The position numbers were made by a program, and so were the translations under genes. Below the pieces are notes generated by a model. The model had not been told where the DNA came from and did not search any database. It saw only the letters and a program-made list of their open reading frames with translations. Below, one piece after another: positions 11,881-23,600 of a stretch of 64,000 nt of DNA. Origin of the DNA: Distichodus sexfasciatus (lineage: Eukaryota > Chordata > Actinopteri > Characiformes > Distichodontidae); the NCBI GenBank assembly GCA_032718565.1, contig JAVGVS010000864.1, positions 1 to 64,000 of the forward strand, written 5' to 3'. Positions within the stretch are counted from its first letter, which is position 1. Each line of letters opens with the position of its first letter.

Positions 11881-12537
11881 GGATGTAATTCCCAATTTTG
11901 GCCACAAGAGGGAGCCTCCATTAAGGATGTCATTCCTAAAATTGGCCACAAGAGGGCACCTCAATTATGGATTTAATTCCAAATTTTGGCCACAAGGGAG
12001 TGTCTCCGTTAAGGATGTCATTCCCAATTTAGGCCACGAGGGGGCGCTTCATTTAGGCTGTCATTCACAATTTTGGCCACAAGAGGGAGCCTCCATTAAG
12101 GATGTCATTAAGAATTTTGACCACAAGGGGGCGCTTCATTTAGGCTGTCATTCACAATTTAGGCCACAAGGGGGCGCTTCATTTAGGCTGTCATTCACAA
12201 TTTTGGCCACAAGAGGGAGCCTCCATTAAGGATGTAATTAAGAATTTTGACCACAAGGGGGCACTTCATTTAGGCTGTCATTCACAATTTTGACCACAAG
12301 GGGGCGCGTCATTTAGGCTGTTATTCACGAATTTGGCCACAAGGGGGCGTCTCTATTAAGTATGTAATTAAGATGAGGGCATCTCTATTTAGGATGTCAT
12401 TCTCATTTTTGGCCACAAGAGGGAACCTCCATTAAAGATGTTATTCACAAGTTTGGCAACAAGGGGGCGTCTCCATTAAGGATGTAATTAACCATTTTTG
12501 CCAGAAGGGGGCACTTCCATTAAGGCTATCATTCACA
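11881..12537 (+). repeat. Minisatellite of about 44 bp x 15
   Basis: Unit GGATGTCATTCCCAATTTTG followed by GCCACAAGAGGGAGCCTCCA and TTAA. Variants differ in CACAAGAGGGAG / CACAAGGGGGCG and CCTCCATTAAGG / CTTCATTTAGGC. A three-unit (about 130 base) higher-order period is visible from 12061. A 130-codon open frame across it is a by-product. Confidence 0.95.
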
Positions 12538-12559
12538 ACTTATTGCACGCATGAGTACA

Positions 12560-13340
12560 CAACCTAGAAAAACGTAATCGAAAAATTAAATTGAAAATAT
12601 CAGTCCCATAGATCAGCCCAATGTTCTCATGAGTGTCCCAATGTCCCAATGAGTGTCAGCTGCTTGGCAAACCCCCCTCCCAAAAAGTCAGCGCTGCTCC
12701 ATTTACCTCCATTAGCGTACAGCCGTCAGCCAGACGAGCCGCTCAAGCTCTGACAGGCCTCCGCTCAAACCAAGCGCATCGAAATCCATCAAAATCCCAG
12801 CTAAAGTCCTCTAATAGACTACACAGCTTTCTGCTCCGGAGCCACACAACAGCACGCTGGCGTTTTAAACTGGATAATTAAGGTATATTATATCTCCTCC
12901 TCATTTGCCCGCGGGCCCCGAAAGAGTAGAAAATCCCGTTTTTAAATTAACAGCAGTCAAAGATCATGCCTCACACGTGTAGACACGATATGTAAAATGA
13001 TCAGACTTCACTGAGTGCAGAAACAGTTTAGAGAAGTATTTGGTCATTACAAACTCAAACAAAATCAGGAAATCAGATGTGCAACGTATTTTTAACTCCC
13101 ACATTTTAGTTACTTTGTAAAATACTAGAAAACAAACAGTAACACGTGCACTAATTTACATTATATATACATTATGGGTGAGCCGTTTCTTAAGGGCAGA
13201 TACTGATTAATATTAATAAATATATTTATTTTATCTGCATATCGGTTTAAAAAACGACTGATACAGATTACAATAAAACTGCTCAATTTTTTGAGATAAT
13301 CAAGTCGAACTCTAGTCTATATACATTAATTAAGAAAAAA
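12560..13340. other. Intergenic; candidate conserved element at 12640-12960
   Basis: 12640-12960 is a repeat-free, GC-balanced stretch ending in AAACTGGATAATTAAGG. The rest is AT-rich and unremarkable. Confidence 0.3.
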
Positions 13341-13348
13341 AAAGTTAT

Positions 13349-13436
13349 TATTTGTCATTGTGAACACAGCACAGCACACAGTGCACCACAATGAAATATG
13401 GCCTGTGCATTTGACCCATCCGTGATCCGTGAAAAA
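13349..13436 (-). repeat. SINE-1 3' fragment
   Basis: TTGTCATTGTGAACACAGCA through TTTGACCCATCCGTG only. Confidence 0.8.
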
Positions 13437-13952
13437 CTTTCATTTTTTTCAGAAGCCTTTTTGTTTTAAAATTAAAAATTATGAGTGAAAGCAATAGTTG
13501 AAAATTTTTATATTCTAATAACTTGAGATACTGAATTTCTGGTTTTCTTGAGCCATAATTATCAACATTAAAACCAAAAATTATGTGAAACGTTTCACCT
13601 TACATGTAGCCAATATAGTATATTTCAAGGTTTATCTTAAAATAAATAATGACCTTTTTTACAATATTCTAATTTTTTTGATGCGCTTGTTCATACAGTT
13701 TCACATTCAAACTCACTCTACCTCATCAAAATCACGACGTTTAGTAACACAATGAAGTAGAACCTGCACCTGTCTAAACTCCACAAATTCCATAACTTAA
13801 CCCTGCATCGTGATACATTTTCCAGTGTCTGAGGTGTAGTTCTGATGCCGTGGTGTGTGTTGATGCATGCTGGTATTTAATGACACAATCTGTAAGATAT
13901 GCTCATATTTTGTCACTAAATCAAATATCACTCTTCAGGTCCCGATAGTCGT

Positions 13953-14058
13953 ATGAGAAAATGCCTTAAACAGCCACATACCATGCATTTACACACACAC
14001 ACACATGCCATCCAGTCATCCATTGAGAAATACAAGCCTGTATTAAAAGGCTGCTGGC
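13953..14058 (+). repeat. Duplicated block, copy 1 (with CA repeat)
   Basis: Near-identical to 15625-15736: CCTTAAACAGCCACATACCA, a CA run, then CCATCCAGTCATCCATTGAG and CTGTATTAAAAGGCTGCTGG. The copies differ mainly in CA repeat number. Confidence 0.9.
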
Positions 14059-14059
14059 T

Positions 14060-14642
14060 GCAGCTCTGGGTCAGTGGCTGTGAGAGAGATGGCGAGAGGA
14101 AGAAGGATTAGTTCCTGGCGAAACTCAATCCAGCGCTCGCTCTTTAAGCAGCCGCTCGCCAGGTGCAGCCAAGCACGACCAACAGGAAGACCGGCTTTAA
14201 GCGTCCTAAGTGGCCAATTACAAGTATATTCCGTTTAAATAGGATTAAAGACGTCAAACAAACAGAAACTGGAACTGTCTATACTGCCGTCGCTCTGTCT
14301 GCACACCTTCAACTCCCAATTCTCCACTTTTCTGGCCAGGGGCGCGCAGACAGGTCACACCTCCTAATATTGTACTTACATGGAAAAAATGACAAAAACA
14401 GAAAATGACAAAGCTGATATTAAGTTGATTTTCTGTTTTTTTTGTCAGGGTTATAATGAGAAATGTGCAGAAATTAGTCAAAACCCAACACAACCAGACT
14501 CCATACCTTACTATCTTTCTTTCTTATGGCTCTACTTTGGATAGAAATATTGGGATAATATGTGCAATACTTTTTTTAATGTTCTTTAATGGTATTCTTG
14601 TTCTTAATATGTTTATATGATCTTTTATCACTGTTTTAGGAA
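14060..14642. other. Intergenic, no gene seen
   Basis: GC-balanced stretch at 14060-14360 followed by AT-rich DNA. No repeats or coding signal recognised. Confidence 0.35.
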
Positions 14643-14876
14643 GTGAGTGAGTGATAATTCGTCATTGTGAACACAGCACCATATATGACCTCTGCATTTG
14701 ACCCATCTGTGAAGGAGCAGTGGGCAGCTTTTTGACAGAGTCCGCGGAGCATCGCTTGGGTTATTATCTTGCCCCTGAGTACCTCGAGTCAAGTCCCCGG
14801 TCTGGGACTTAAATTGACAACCCTCTAGTCATAGGGGTCAGCTCCTTAACCATTACACTACCAACAGCCCCTATTT
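14643..14876 (-). repeat. SINE-1 copy
   Basis: Antisense full-length but diverged copy, ending with the complement of the tRNA-like head (CCTTAACCATTACACTACCA). Confidence 0.82.
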
Positions 14877-15117
14877 TGCGAGACTATATTTTCTATATCT
14901 GTTCTCTACTACATGGGCAGTTCTACAGAAGCTGTGTGATTGCTGTGTGGTAAACGATTAGAAAGGGAGAAAAGGGTAAAAAAAAAGGTCAAAGTAGGAA
15001 TGATTAAAGCTATTTTTGATTTTTTTCTGACTGTTATAATTAATGTAGTTGTTCAACAAGGAGCTGTTAATGTTAATACCCACCCTTTTGGCCAATATAG
15101 AGAATGCCAACATTAAT

Positions 15118-15165
15118 GGTAGCGCCCTCTTGTGGACAAAATTGGGAATGACAATTTTTGGGGAA
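15118..15165 (-). repeat. Single inverted unit related to the 11.9-12.5 kb minisatellite
   Basis: Its complement reads ATTCCCAATTTTGTCCACAA followed by GAGGGCGCTA, matching the minisatellite unit core, 2.6 kb away and in opposite orientation. Confidence 0.7.
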
Positions 15166-15194
15166 ATAGTGTGCAGATGTTCAGTGAAGTTTTT

Positions 15195-15373
15195 AGTGAG
15201 TGATTATTTGTCACACACAGCACACGGTGCAGCACAACCAAATGTGACTTCCACATTTGACCCATCCGTAAAGGAGCAGTGGGCAGCTAACATGGGCAGT
15301 GACAGGGAGCAGTGCTTGGCGGACGGTAACTTGCTCATGAGTACCTCAGTGGTACCTTTACCAGTCCGGAGAT
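15195..15373 (-). repeat. SINE-1 copy, head missing
   Basis: Core and tail only, complement orientation; stops at CTTTACCAGTCCGGA. Confidence 0.8.
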
Positions 15374-15624
15374 GAGTAATCAATAAGAGACACAATAACC
15401 AATATCTCCTCAAAGAGCTATGAATATCTCCTTTTAAGCCATGAATGGTGTCTGTACGACAAAAACTGTAGAATTGTAGTAAACCGATTTAAATCAGCCT
15501 CTAATGTTCTTGATAAGGTCAACTTTGCCAAAGGTCTACATGTCTACCTGTTTTTGGTGTAGTTTGTCTCGATGGTCACTTTGTGTCTTATGACAGCAAC
15601 TCAGATTTTTTTTAAAGCAAATAA

Positions 15625-15736
15625 ATGAGAAAATGCCTTAAACAGCCACATACCATGCATTTACACACACACACACACACACACGCCATCCAGTCATCCA
15701 TTGAGAAATACAAGCCTGTATTAAAAGGCTGCTGGC
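15625..15736 (+). repeat. Duplicated block, copy 2
   Basis: See 13953-14058; six bases longer because of extra CA units. Confidence 0.9.
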
Positions 15737-15739
15737 CTT

Positions 15740-17129
15740 TTAATAGCATTAAATAAATATAATGCTGGTCATAAGACTTTAAATTTAAGAAAGCACAACT
15801 TATAATTGAGATTTTTTAGATAAATATTAAAATGTAAGTATCTTTGCCACTCAATCCAGTGGTTACATGTTTATTCATATTCTCAGCATGTGTCAAGAAT
15901 TTATATTTTTTATGATATAGAATCAACATAATGGAGGAATATATAATGCATTAATATATAATACATACTGGAGAAAAGACATTCATGAATGTGAGACTTG
16001 CTTCATTCAGAGCCAAGCAGGCCAGTCTGATCAGTTTTAACAGTTCACAGTCCTGCAAATATTTCATTATTCTCTAGTTTTGTTTATTTGCTTAATTTGT
16101 TCAAAGGTGAGAGCATGAGTTTGAGATCACTAAAATATTGTTATACTGCATATTCATATTAATATTCTGTGACCGTATTATATATTAAATACAGTATACA
16201 TCTTGATCATAGGATGATTTTAAATAAGTTTTAGACACTTTCTGGACAAACCGCTCATGTGAGAGTTGGAATATATTGTATATTCTCACTGTACTTCTTG
16301 GTCGATGTTGAAACACGACCAATTGTGATACGCATGAACACAGCACGACGAGTTCCGATCTTGTCCTGAAGATGGCGCTGTTGTCCAGCAAATAGGGAAA
16401 AGAAGAACCCAGCGCGTTGAGAACGTTGTAATCCTAATAAATTCATATTTATATCTCTCTCTTCCTCACTTCGGACTAAAATACATTAAACAAAACTTTT
16501 AATTGATGTTAATTCAATTTACTCTTTCAAATATAAAAAGGGAAGTGAGATTTAATTAAACCATCTTGACAAAATGCCCCTGTTAAATGATGGGTTTTTG
16601 TGATGTAAAAAATGTCACCTATAAACTATCGTTATAAAACAAACAAATTGAATACTTCTAAAAAGTAGTCACAATAAAGATAGTGAGACAAGACGGTGTG
16701 GCTCCAGTGTTAACAGTGTACATACATAAAGAAGCACATACTGTATAAGAGGATATACAGTTATAAATAAATTCTAAAACTAGAAAGGAAACTAGAACAC
16801 AAAAATGTGCAGATAACTACTTTAAAAACAGAGAAAACAAGTTATTACGCTTCCTCAAAATTGTGTATTTGATTGCAGAAACTTTTATGAGATAAAGACA
16901 TACAGTATAGTTGGGTGGAAAATATAATATAATATTAATTCTATTAATTATATATGTGCTTTTCTTTTATGAGCTACATCTACCTGAAAGCAAACATACG
17001 GTACATGGTACATGCATTGTTCATTTTTTAGTAACGCGGCATAACGCGTTATCTAGAGGAATCACTGATCTCAAACCAGTTCAAAGCAGTTTCAATCGCT
17101 CGTTTAGATTCACCAAAAATATACGACAA
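15740..17129. other. Upstream intergenic DNA, AT-rich
   Basis: No repeat family or coding signal recognised. Composition shifts to GC-rich at about 17.1 kb where the promoter starts. Confidence 0.4.
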
Positions 17130-17227
17130 CTGATTCCAGATCAGACCCGGTCGCTTTCTCGCTGTGTCTCTTTACCTCCTCCTAGTAGCGACCAGCGTCT
17201 CAAACAACCAAACGAGTCGGATGCATA

Positions 17228-17235
17228 TGACGTCA
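17228..17235. promoter_or_regulatory. Palindromic CRE (TGACGTCA)
   Basis: A perfect 8-base CREB/ATF consensus site inside the CpG-rich segment, about 350 bases upstream of the start codon. Full palindromic CREs near CpG promoters are often bound; function here is inferred. Confidence 0.6.
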
Positions 17236-17257
17236 TGATTCCCTTGGTTCACTAAAA

Positions 17258-17266
17258 TCACGTGAC
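17258..17266. promoter_or_regulatory. CLEAR-like E-box (TCACGTGAC)
   Basis: Nine of ten bases match the TFEB/TFE3 CLEAR consensus GTCACGTGAC, only 22 bases downstream of the CRE. USF and MITF-type factors bind the same core, so the binding factor is uncertain. Confidence 0.5.
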
Positions 17267-17588
17267 CTCCACCCACTCCCGTACAAGTGGCGAGTCACTG
17301 AATCGGATCATTCGGTGTCGCCTCGAGGATCCGGATCACCGTAACGAGTTTTTTCCGTCACTAACTGTGACGAGAAAGAGAGAGAGAGAAGGAAAGAAAG
17401 AAACGAGGCGGGCTCCTGGTCCGTGTTTGTCTTCGCGTAATGGTCAGAAGAGGAGTCCGGCGTGAGGAAGAACATTTATGTTGTGGGGGCGTTTTGTTGG
17501 ACAGGCGAGCTGGCTAACTTTGGTAGCCGGCTAATCCGTTAGCAGCCCCGGCTAGTTTGGCCAGCTAGCTTAGCTAATAACCAGAAGG

Positions 17589-17615
17589 ATGTTACGGTGG
17601 ATACGGCAACAGCTG
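17589..17615 (+). CDS. atp11b: atp11b exon 1 (start codon)
   Basis: Encodes MLRWIRQQL, one residue different from the mammalian start. An in-frame TAG at 17571-17573 stops upstream extension and supports this Met. Donor GTAAGT follows directly; phase 0. Confidence 0.9.
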
Positions 17616-20600
17616 GTAAGTTACACTTTAAGCCTTTGTGGCCTTTTTTTTGCTGGGGACAAGCGTTGATCGAAACAAATCCCTGTCACATTCTTGTTAA
17701 TCCCTTTCACATTCTTCATAAATGTCACAGTTGCGGTCGTGTCGTGAGCTTTTTAATCAACAAGCAGAAGTTTATAGCGCGGCTAGTTCGCTAACGGAGC
17801 GTCTCCAGTTGAAATGTAATAAGTTGAGGGTTCTGTAGCCGGCTACTAGCCTCAGCGCTAACGCGGTTAAACCCACACAGTTGGCAAGTAAATGAGAAAA
17901 TACAAGTCAAAAGTGAGGAGATGAGTTCGTGTCTTTTTAACGTAATGAGGTGAAATCTGACGACCAGGCGACACTTGTGATTTGAGTCCCGGCTTGTTGT
18001 TATTTCGTTGGTGGTTTAGTGACGGGTCTCACCTTTAACGAGTCACTTTTTAACCTCAGCACACCTGGGCAGGTACAAAATGGAAGAGAATTCTGGTAAA
18101 ACTGGGGTGTTGTGTAATATTTTGTAACTTCAACTCGGATGAAGAAGTCATCTGTCAAATTTGAAATAACGTAATCGTGGTATAGATTGATATGTTATGT
18201 ATTTATGTCTTCATTGGGTCCCCGAGCAAGACCCTTAAGTTGCTCTCTCTAGTTTGGAAATAATGAATCTGTTTAGAATATTACTGCGTGATTTTGTGGG
18301 GGTGCATTTATATACACAAAAATATTTTAAACAAAAACTTTAAATTATTCAAATTTATAAAGAATTAAACTGTACTATGTAAAATTACATCAGACCAATC
18401 TTTCATGTGCGTTAATCACGAGACCTATGAGAACCGTGTGAGTTTTCCTTTTGTATCAAGTTGTAGCATGATGTGTTGATTTAATTTGTCTAACTTGACT
18501 CAACACATCCCTGATGTAACTATTTCACATGCTCTCTTCACAATGTGCTGTCTGCATTCATTCATCCATTCATTCATTATTTAATTGATTTGTTCGTCTT
18601 GTTCTAGGTAAATGATGGTTCAAGTGGTTTTTGGGCAGGTGACGTACTTTAACTTGGGTAAATGAGTCACATATCCAATTAGAAATAATTGTCTAATCAT
18701 TTGGTATGCAAATGAACTTGTGAGCTTGCGCACTCAATTTGCAAGACAAAACAAAAACTGTTTAGCACCTGAAATCTGCTGTAACCCAGTCCCCAATGAA
18801 GGCTACCGTAGATTAATTATTAAAGAGGTTAATTCATGTATGAAAACATGGAGGATCTTGTAAAATTTATCCTAAAAATGTTTCTTTCTCTTTTGTCACT
18901 CTGGGAAATTTATGCACTGCCAGTAAGTCATGTAGGATTGCAGCTACTTTAGGCGTACTGAAGGGGCAGGGCAACATTACTACATAGTATTTGTGAAACA
19001 AACCTGAAGAAATCAGTTATATCTTTGTTTAGAACCCTCTAGGCTGGCGTATATACATTTTCCCTCTGTCTGGTGCTGATTCTTTTGCTGTTTTTGGACT
19101 TGAGGTTGTAACCACTAGAATAAGTGTAAAAGCCAAAATCAAATACTGTGGTGGTGGCCCAGAGGCAAGTATCCTAACAACTAGACCACCAAGAGGTTGT
19201 GGGTTCGAATCCTACCGACCACCTACCATTACTGGGTGCCTAAGGCCCTTAAGCCTGAGTTACTCCAGGGAGACTTTCCCTGTAACTAGGAAATGGAAGT
19301 CTGCTAAAATTAGGGATGAACCAATCCAACTTTTTCAGTTCCAATACAGATACTTGGGCTTTGGGTATCAGCGGATCCTGAGTAGCCATCTGATACCAAT
19401 TTTTACTTCATAAGTTGTGTTATTAATTTCCCTGTTAGGAGGAGACTGAGATTATTCTGTTATGCTTAAGGAAATACTTGACTTAAATACTGTTTTCCTA
19501 ACTAAAACAGTGTAATAATTACACACCCATATGTATACACTAAATTATTTATCATTAAAATAACAAAAATAGTTTGTTTAAACAGTAAGGAGCACAGATT
19601 GCTAGCGAGCACTGGTGTCGTTAATTTAAATAGTATAGTCACATAAAATGCTGTAAATGTAGCGTGTATGCTGAGGTTTTTCTCATTTTACCTCTTGTGT
19701 ATTTGTTGTGGATCAGACGAGGTCGATGGTTTGAAGTGCCATTTGCTCTCTTTTCATCTTTGACGGTAAATTGCATTAGGAGTTAGTCATTTTACAGTTT
19801 GTAGTTGCTGTAGGCGGGAGGGGTGCTATGGCTGGGCTCAGGGCCTTCATTAATAGATGAGCCATCGTTTGAGTCTTATCTCATCAGTTTCCTAGAGCGC
19901 ACAGATCAGTGCAGCCCAGAAGGAAAGAAAAGACAGTCTTGGTGGCGGTTGTGCTTCATTGTGGTTCAGTGTTTAGACTGTAAGTCCTGCTGCTTTCAAT
20001 GAGTTAACATTTTCACGCTTTATGGACATGATTAATATGCATGTCATATGTGTAGACTAGTGTGTCATTTTGGAAATTTTCATTTTGTGCCCCAAGAAAA
20101 GCCTCGTCTGAGATGTTTTCAGTGCTACAAACATTTTGAACGTTTTTTCTGTGAAAATGCGGAATGAAAATGGTTATAAATGTACAAATTTCTTTAAGAG
20201 AGATAATCAGATTCTGTTTGTTTTATGAGCAAGTTTAATTTTTAAGACGCATCTTAATTGGATTTCAGGTGATTTGTGCTGAAAATGCAGCAATCAAGTT
20301 CTCAGAATAAACTTCCTGAATTGCGTCAATGAAAAGTGTAGTAATGCAGTGTAATTTCCTCTTTCTTTTCCTCTACGTGGCCTTAAAGGTATCAGCTTAC
20401 AGCGATGTTTAAAATATAACAATCTTTGCTTTGTGTGTGTTTCCATATCTTATTAATGCCACAGACGTAGATGGCAGCGTTTTGAGAGCCTCAGAGATGA
20501 TGAATGCAGTGTGTGTATGACTCCAGTGTGTCCTGAAAAGACAATTTATTCAGCTCGCGCGACTCACTACTCATCTTCTTGAGTAACAGTAATGTCATGT

Positions 20601-23600
20601 GACTGGTGTATGTGCAGAAGGTTGCCCCACGTGCATACCCATGCGGGAGCCAGGGGCAGGAAGGCATCTGAGAGAAGTTAGACAGCTCACTGGAACCCTT
20701 TGCTGTGGCATTTGTTGAGGGTTTTGAGGTTTATTGCAAAGTATGTCACATCCAAGGAATTTGCTGTGATGGTTGGTGTTGAGACATTTAGAGAAAAATG
20801 AGATTAAAAGATACAGGGTAATATAAATATAAATAACAAATAACATAAATAGGTAGAAAATTGAATAATTAGCAGTACAAATGTAAAAGACATTTAAGAG
20901 AGTAGGATATAGTTACAAAATTTGCCTATTCAGAACACAGTGAGAACAGTTCATTACATGATTGTGCTAGAGCAGAGGTATTCAAGAAAAATTGGGGGTC
21001 CAGTTGGAGAGAATTTCTCTAAAAACTATTGTGATATATTTAAGTAGCCTGTTAGTTGTACCAATATTGCATGTAATCAACACCTGACTGTCAAATTAAT
21101 TCAGTACAATTAAAAAACCTCAACAATATTGTCACGTGACATAGATCTGAACATATATCTGTTTTCGCTGTCCACTTTTCTTAATTTGGAGAGCGCTGTT
21201 TGTTTCTTATCTCAAGATTCAAATTTTTAACGTCTTAACACAGTGTAATGCATTGTTCTAAACAACGGTTGTCTCACAAATGAATCTGACTTGTTCCATT
21301 TGAGTGGTGTTATTCCTGCTACTGTGGTTTTAGAATGTATTCAGATTTTTGCCAGACGTGCTTGCAGACCCCCAGTGTGTGGAGAAACGGCCCGATGTTA
21401 TCCGTTTTTTCGGGATGTCACTATCCGTTCTGCAGCGGGTCGTCAGCTGAGCTGTGTTAAGGCTCGCAGGACTGAATGGGTCTGGCTGTTGTCACATGAT
21501 TCCAAATTTGATTCACTTTTAATTCTGATGGGCGCATAGTGATTAGTATCCATTCTTTTAGTTTATTATGTCATTGTTTCGAATTAAGGGCTGAGCGATA
21601 TGACCTCAAATCAACAAGTTAATTGAACACATTTCCTCAATTCGTTTATAGAGCTGAGTCGTTAATCATTGCTTCTATGATATATAATAAAATGAGCAAA
21701 ATACAAAAATTGTAAAAATTGGTAGATTTTGATACACACCAACTTTTGGATTTGCTTTTATAAGTATGTTTGATATTAGAACAGGGGGTCTCGTCATCGT
21801 ACTCGCATCCAGCTTGCGTCCCAGCACTCATTCAGACACTTTCAGTTTCATATTGACTCACTGTGATAGTGAAACACAAACACAGTTTTGTGGGGGGTTT
21901 GCCCTCAAATACTGATGTTGGAATGTTTTTTCCTAATGAAAGTGTGCATATCTTTGTGATTTTAAAATAACTGAAGGAAGCATACAAATGTAGTATGTTT
22001 TTACATACACTGGGGAAAGTATTAACAGAATTCTGTTTAAAAAGGTATTAACATTTTTCAAAATAATCATTATGATCAAGATTGTCAGCAGACGTTCTGA
22101 ATTTGCTGCCCAGCCCTATTGAGAGGTTTCATTTATTTAGCCTGTTTAGTGCAATGAAGAGGTCACAGTGTAACAGTGCATTTCGTTTTCTCAGCCTAAT
22201 GTCCGAATGGAAAGTTTTTAACAGCGGGTTTGTTTATGCGTGTTCCTGTGTGACTGATGGAACACGGCCATGTTGTTAGCGACTAACGCCCCATGTAAGC
22301 TTGCGCTTGTAATAGTGTTGTTAATGAATCAATGATCAATTAGTCTTCCTCATGTTGATTAGTCTTAAAGAGTTAAATCACTGTTCTTACCATGAACATT
22401 CAAGCCATCTCTACATTGTCTCTACTACGTCTCTACTTTCCTGTACTGAGCTCAGTTACTTCTGAAAATGTAATTCTACTCATCATTACACCACCACGGT
22501 AAAAAATCTGCCTCCAAATGTTAAACCTGTATATCAGGGTTCAAATCAGAAAGGTCCAGTTAGTGAAAATTATCTCATGTAAAGGTACAGACCATTATAA
22601 CATCATCTATGTATGTGAAGTAGCTTAGTGGTTGTATAAATCACTGTGTATTCAGCAACTGATTGTCAAATAAAATAGTCAGTATTCATAATTAAAAGTC
22701 AACATAATTCAACAGTACTTGTTATTAATTTTCACATTACACTAAATGGTACTTTAATTATAATTTTAATGTAGTTTATATATTTATGTATTTTAATATA
22801 AAGTGATAAATTTAAGATAAATTACTAAAAAGTTACAGTGCATGCATTTCCATTTACAGCATTAACCAGATACTCTTATCTAGAGCGACTTCCATTTCCT
22901 AATTACAGGGACAGTCTCCCTGGAGCAACATGAGGTTAAGGGTCCCATCAGTGGTAGAATTCAAACCCACGACCTCTTGGTCTAAAGACGTGAGTCTGAA
23001 TCTGTGCATGTACTTTGGGAAGCGTAACGGTCAGGGCGTTCTCCCCGTGATCAGAAGGTCGCCGGTTTAAATCCAAGGACCAGCAAAGGTATCACTGAGG
23101 TACCCGTGTGCAAGGTACCGTCGCTAAGCACTGCTCTCCGGGCGCGGCCCTTGTTAGCTGCCCGCTGCTCCTTCACGGATGCGTCAGATACAGAGGTCAC
23201 ATTTCGTTGTGGTTTTGTGTTGTGTTCACAATGAGAAATAATCACTCACTTTCACTTCTGTAATGACAAAGAGAAAAGCCACACACCTACCGTAAATGCA
23301 AGAAAGGTTGCAGAGATTTAAGTTGAAATAGAAATAGTCTAAAGTAGGTCTGAATTTCTGTAGAACGGTGCCTTGGTCCGGATCTGGACTACAGTTTGCC
23401 TGTTGGAGACCTGAACAATATCTGGGTTTGTTTGGTTGAAATCTGACTCACTTATTTGTGAGTGGAACGTATTTGTTATTGACTTGAGTATTATTTACAA
23501 CATTAAAACCCAGGGGCTTCCCTGTTTGTGAAATGAAATATGTTTAATGAAATTAAACCTCTGTATGAGAAAGATGAGATGTGAGGCATCCCTGATCACT

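Larger units (their letters stand above)
17130..17588 (+). promoter_or_regulatory. CpG-rich promoter and 5' UTR region of atp11b
   Basis: GC and CpG content rise sharply against the AT-rich surroundings and fall again after exon 1. No TATA box is obvious, which fits a broad CpG-type promoter. A TGACGTCA palindrome and a TCACGTGAC box lie 320-360 bases before the start codon. A GA-rich tract at about 17377-17405 lies in what is probably the 5' UTR. Upstream ATGs occur (for example 17262), so upstream reading frames may exist, but the transcription start is not known. Confidence 0.7.

Noticed and set aside
11837..12229. 130-codon open frame with repeated HLGCHSQF-like units
   Set aside because: It exists because the 44-bp minisatellite lacks stops in one frame; the unit length is not a multiple of three and variation does not look like protein selection.
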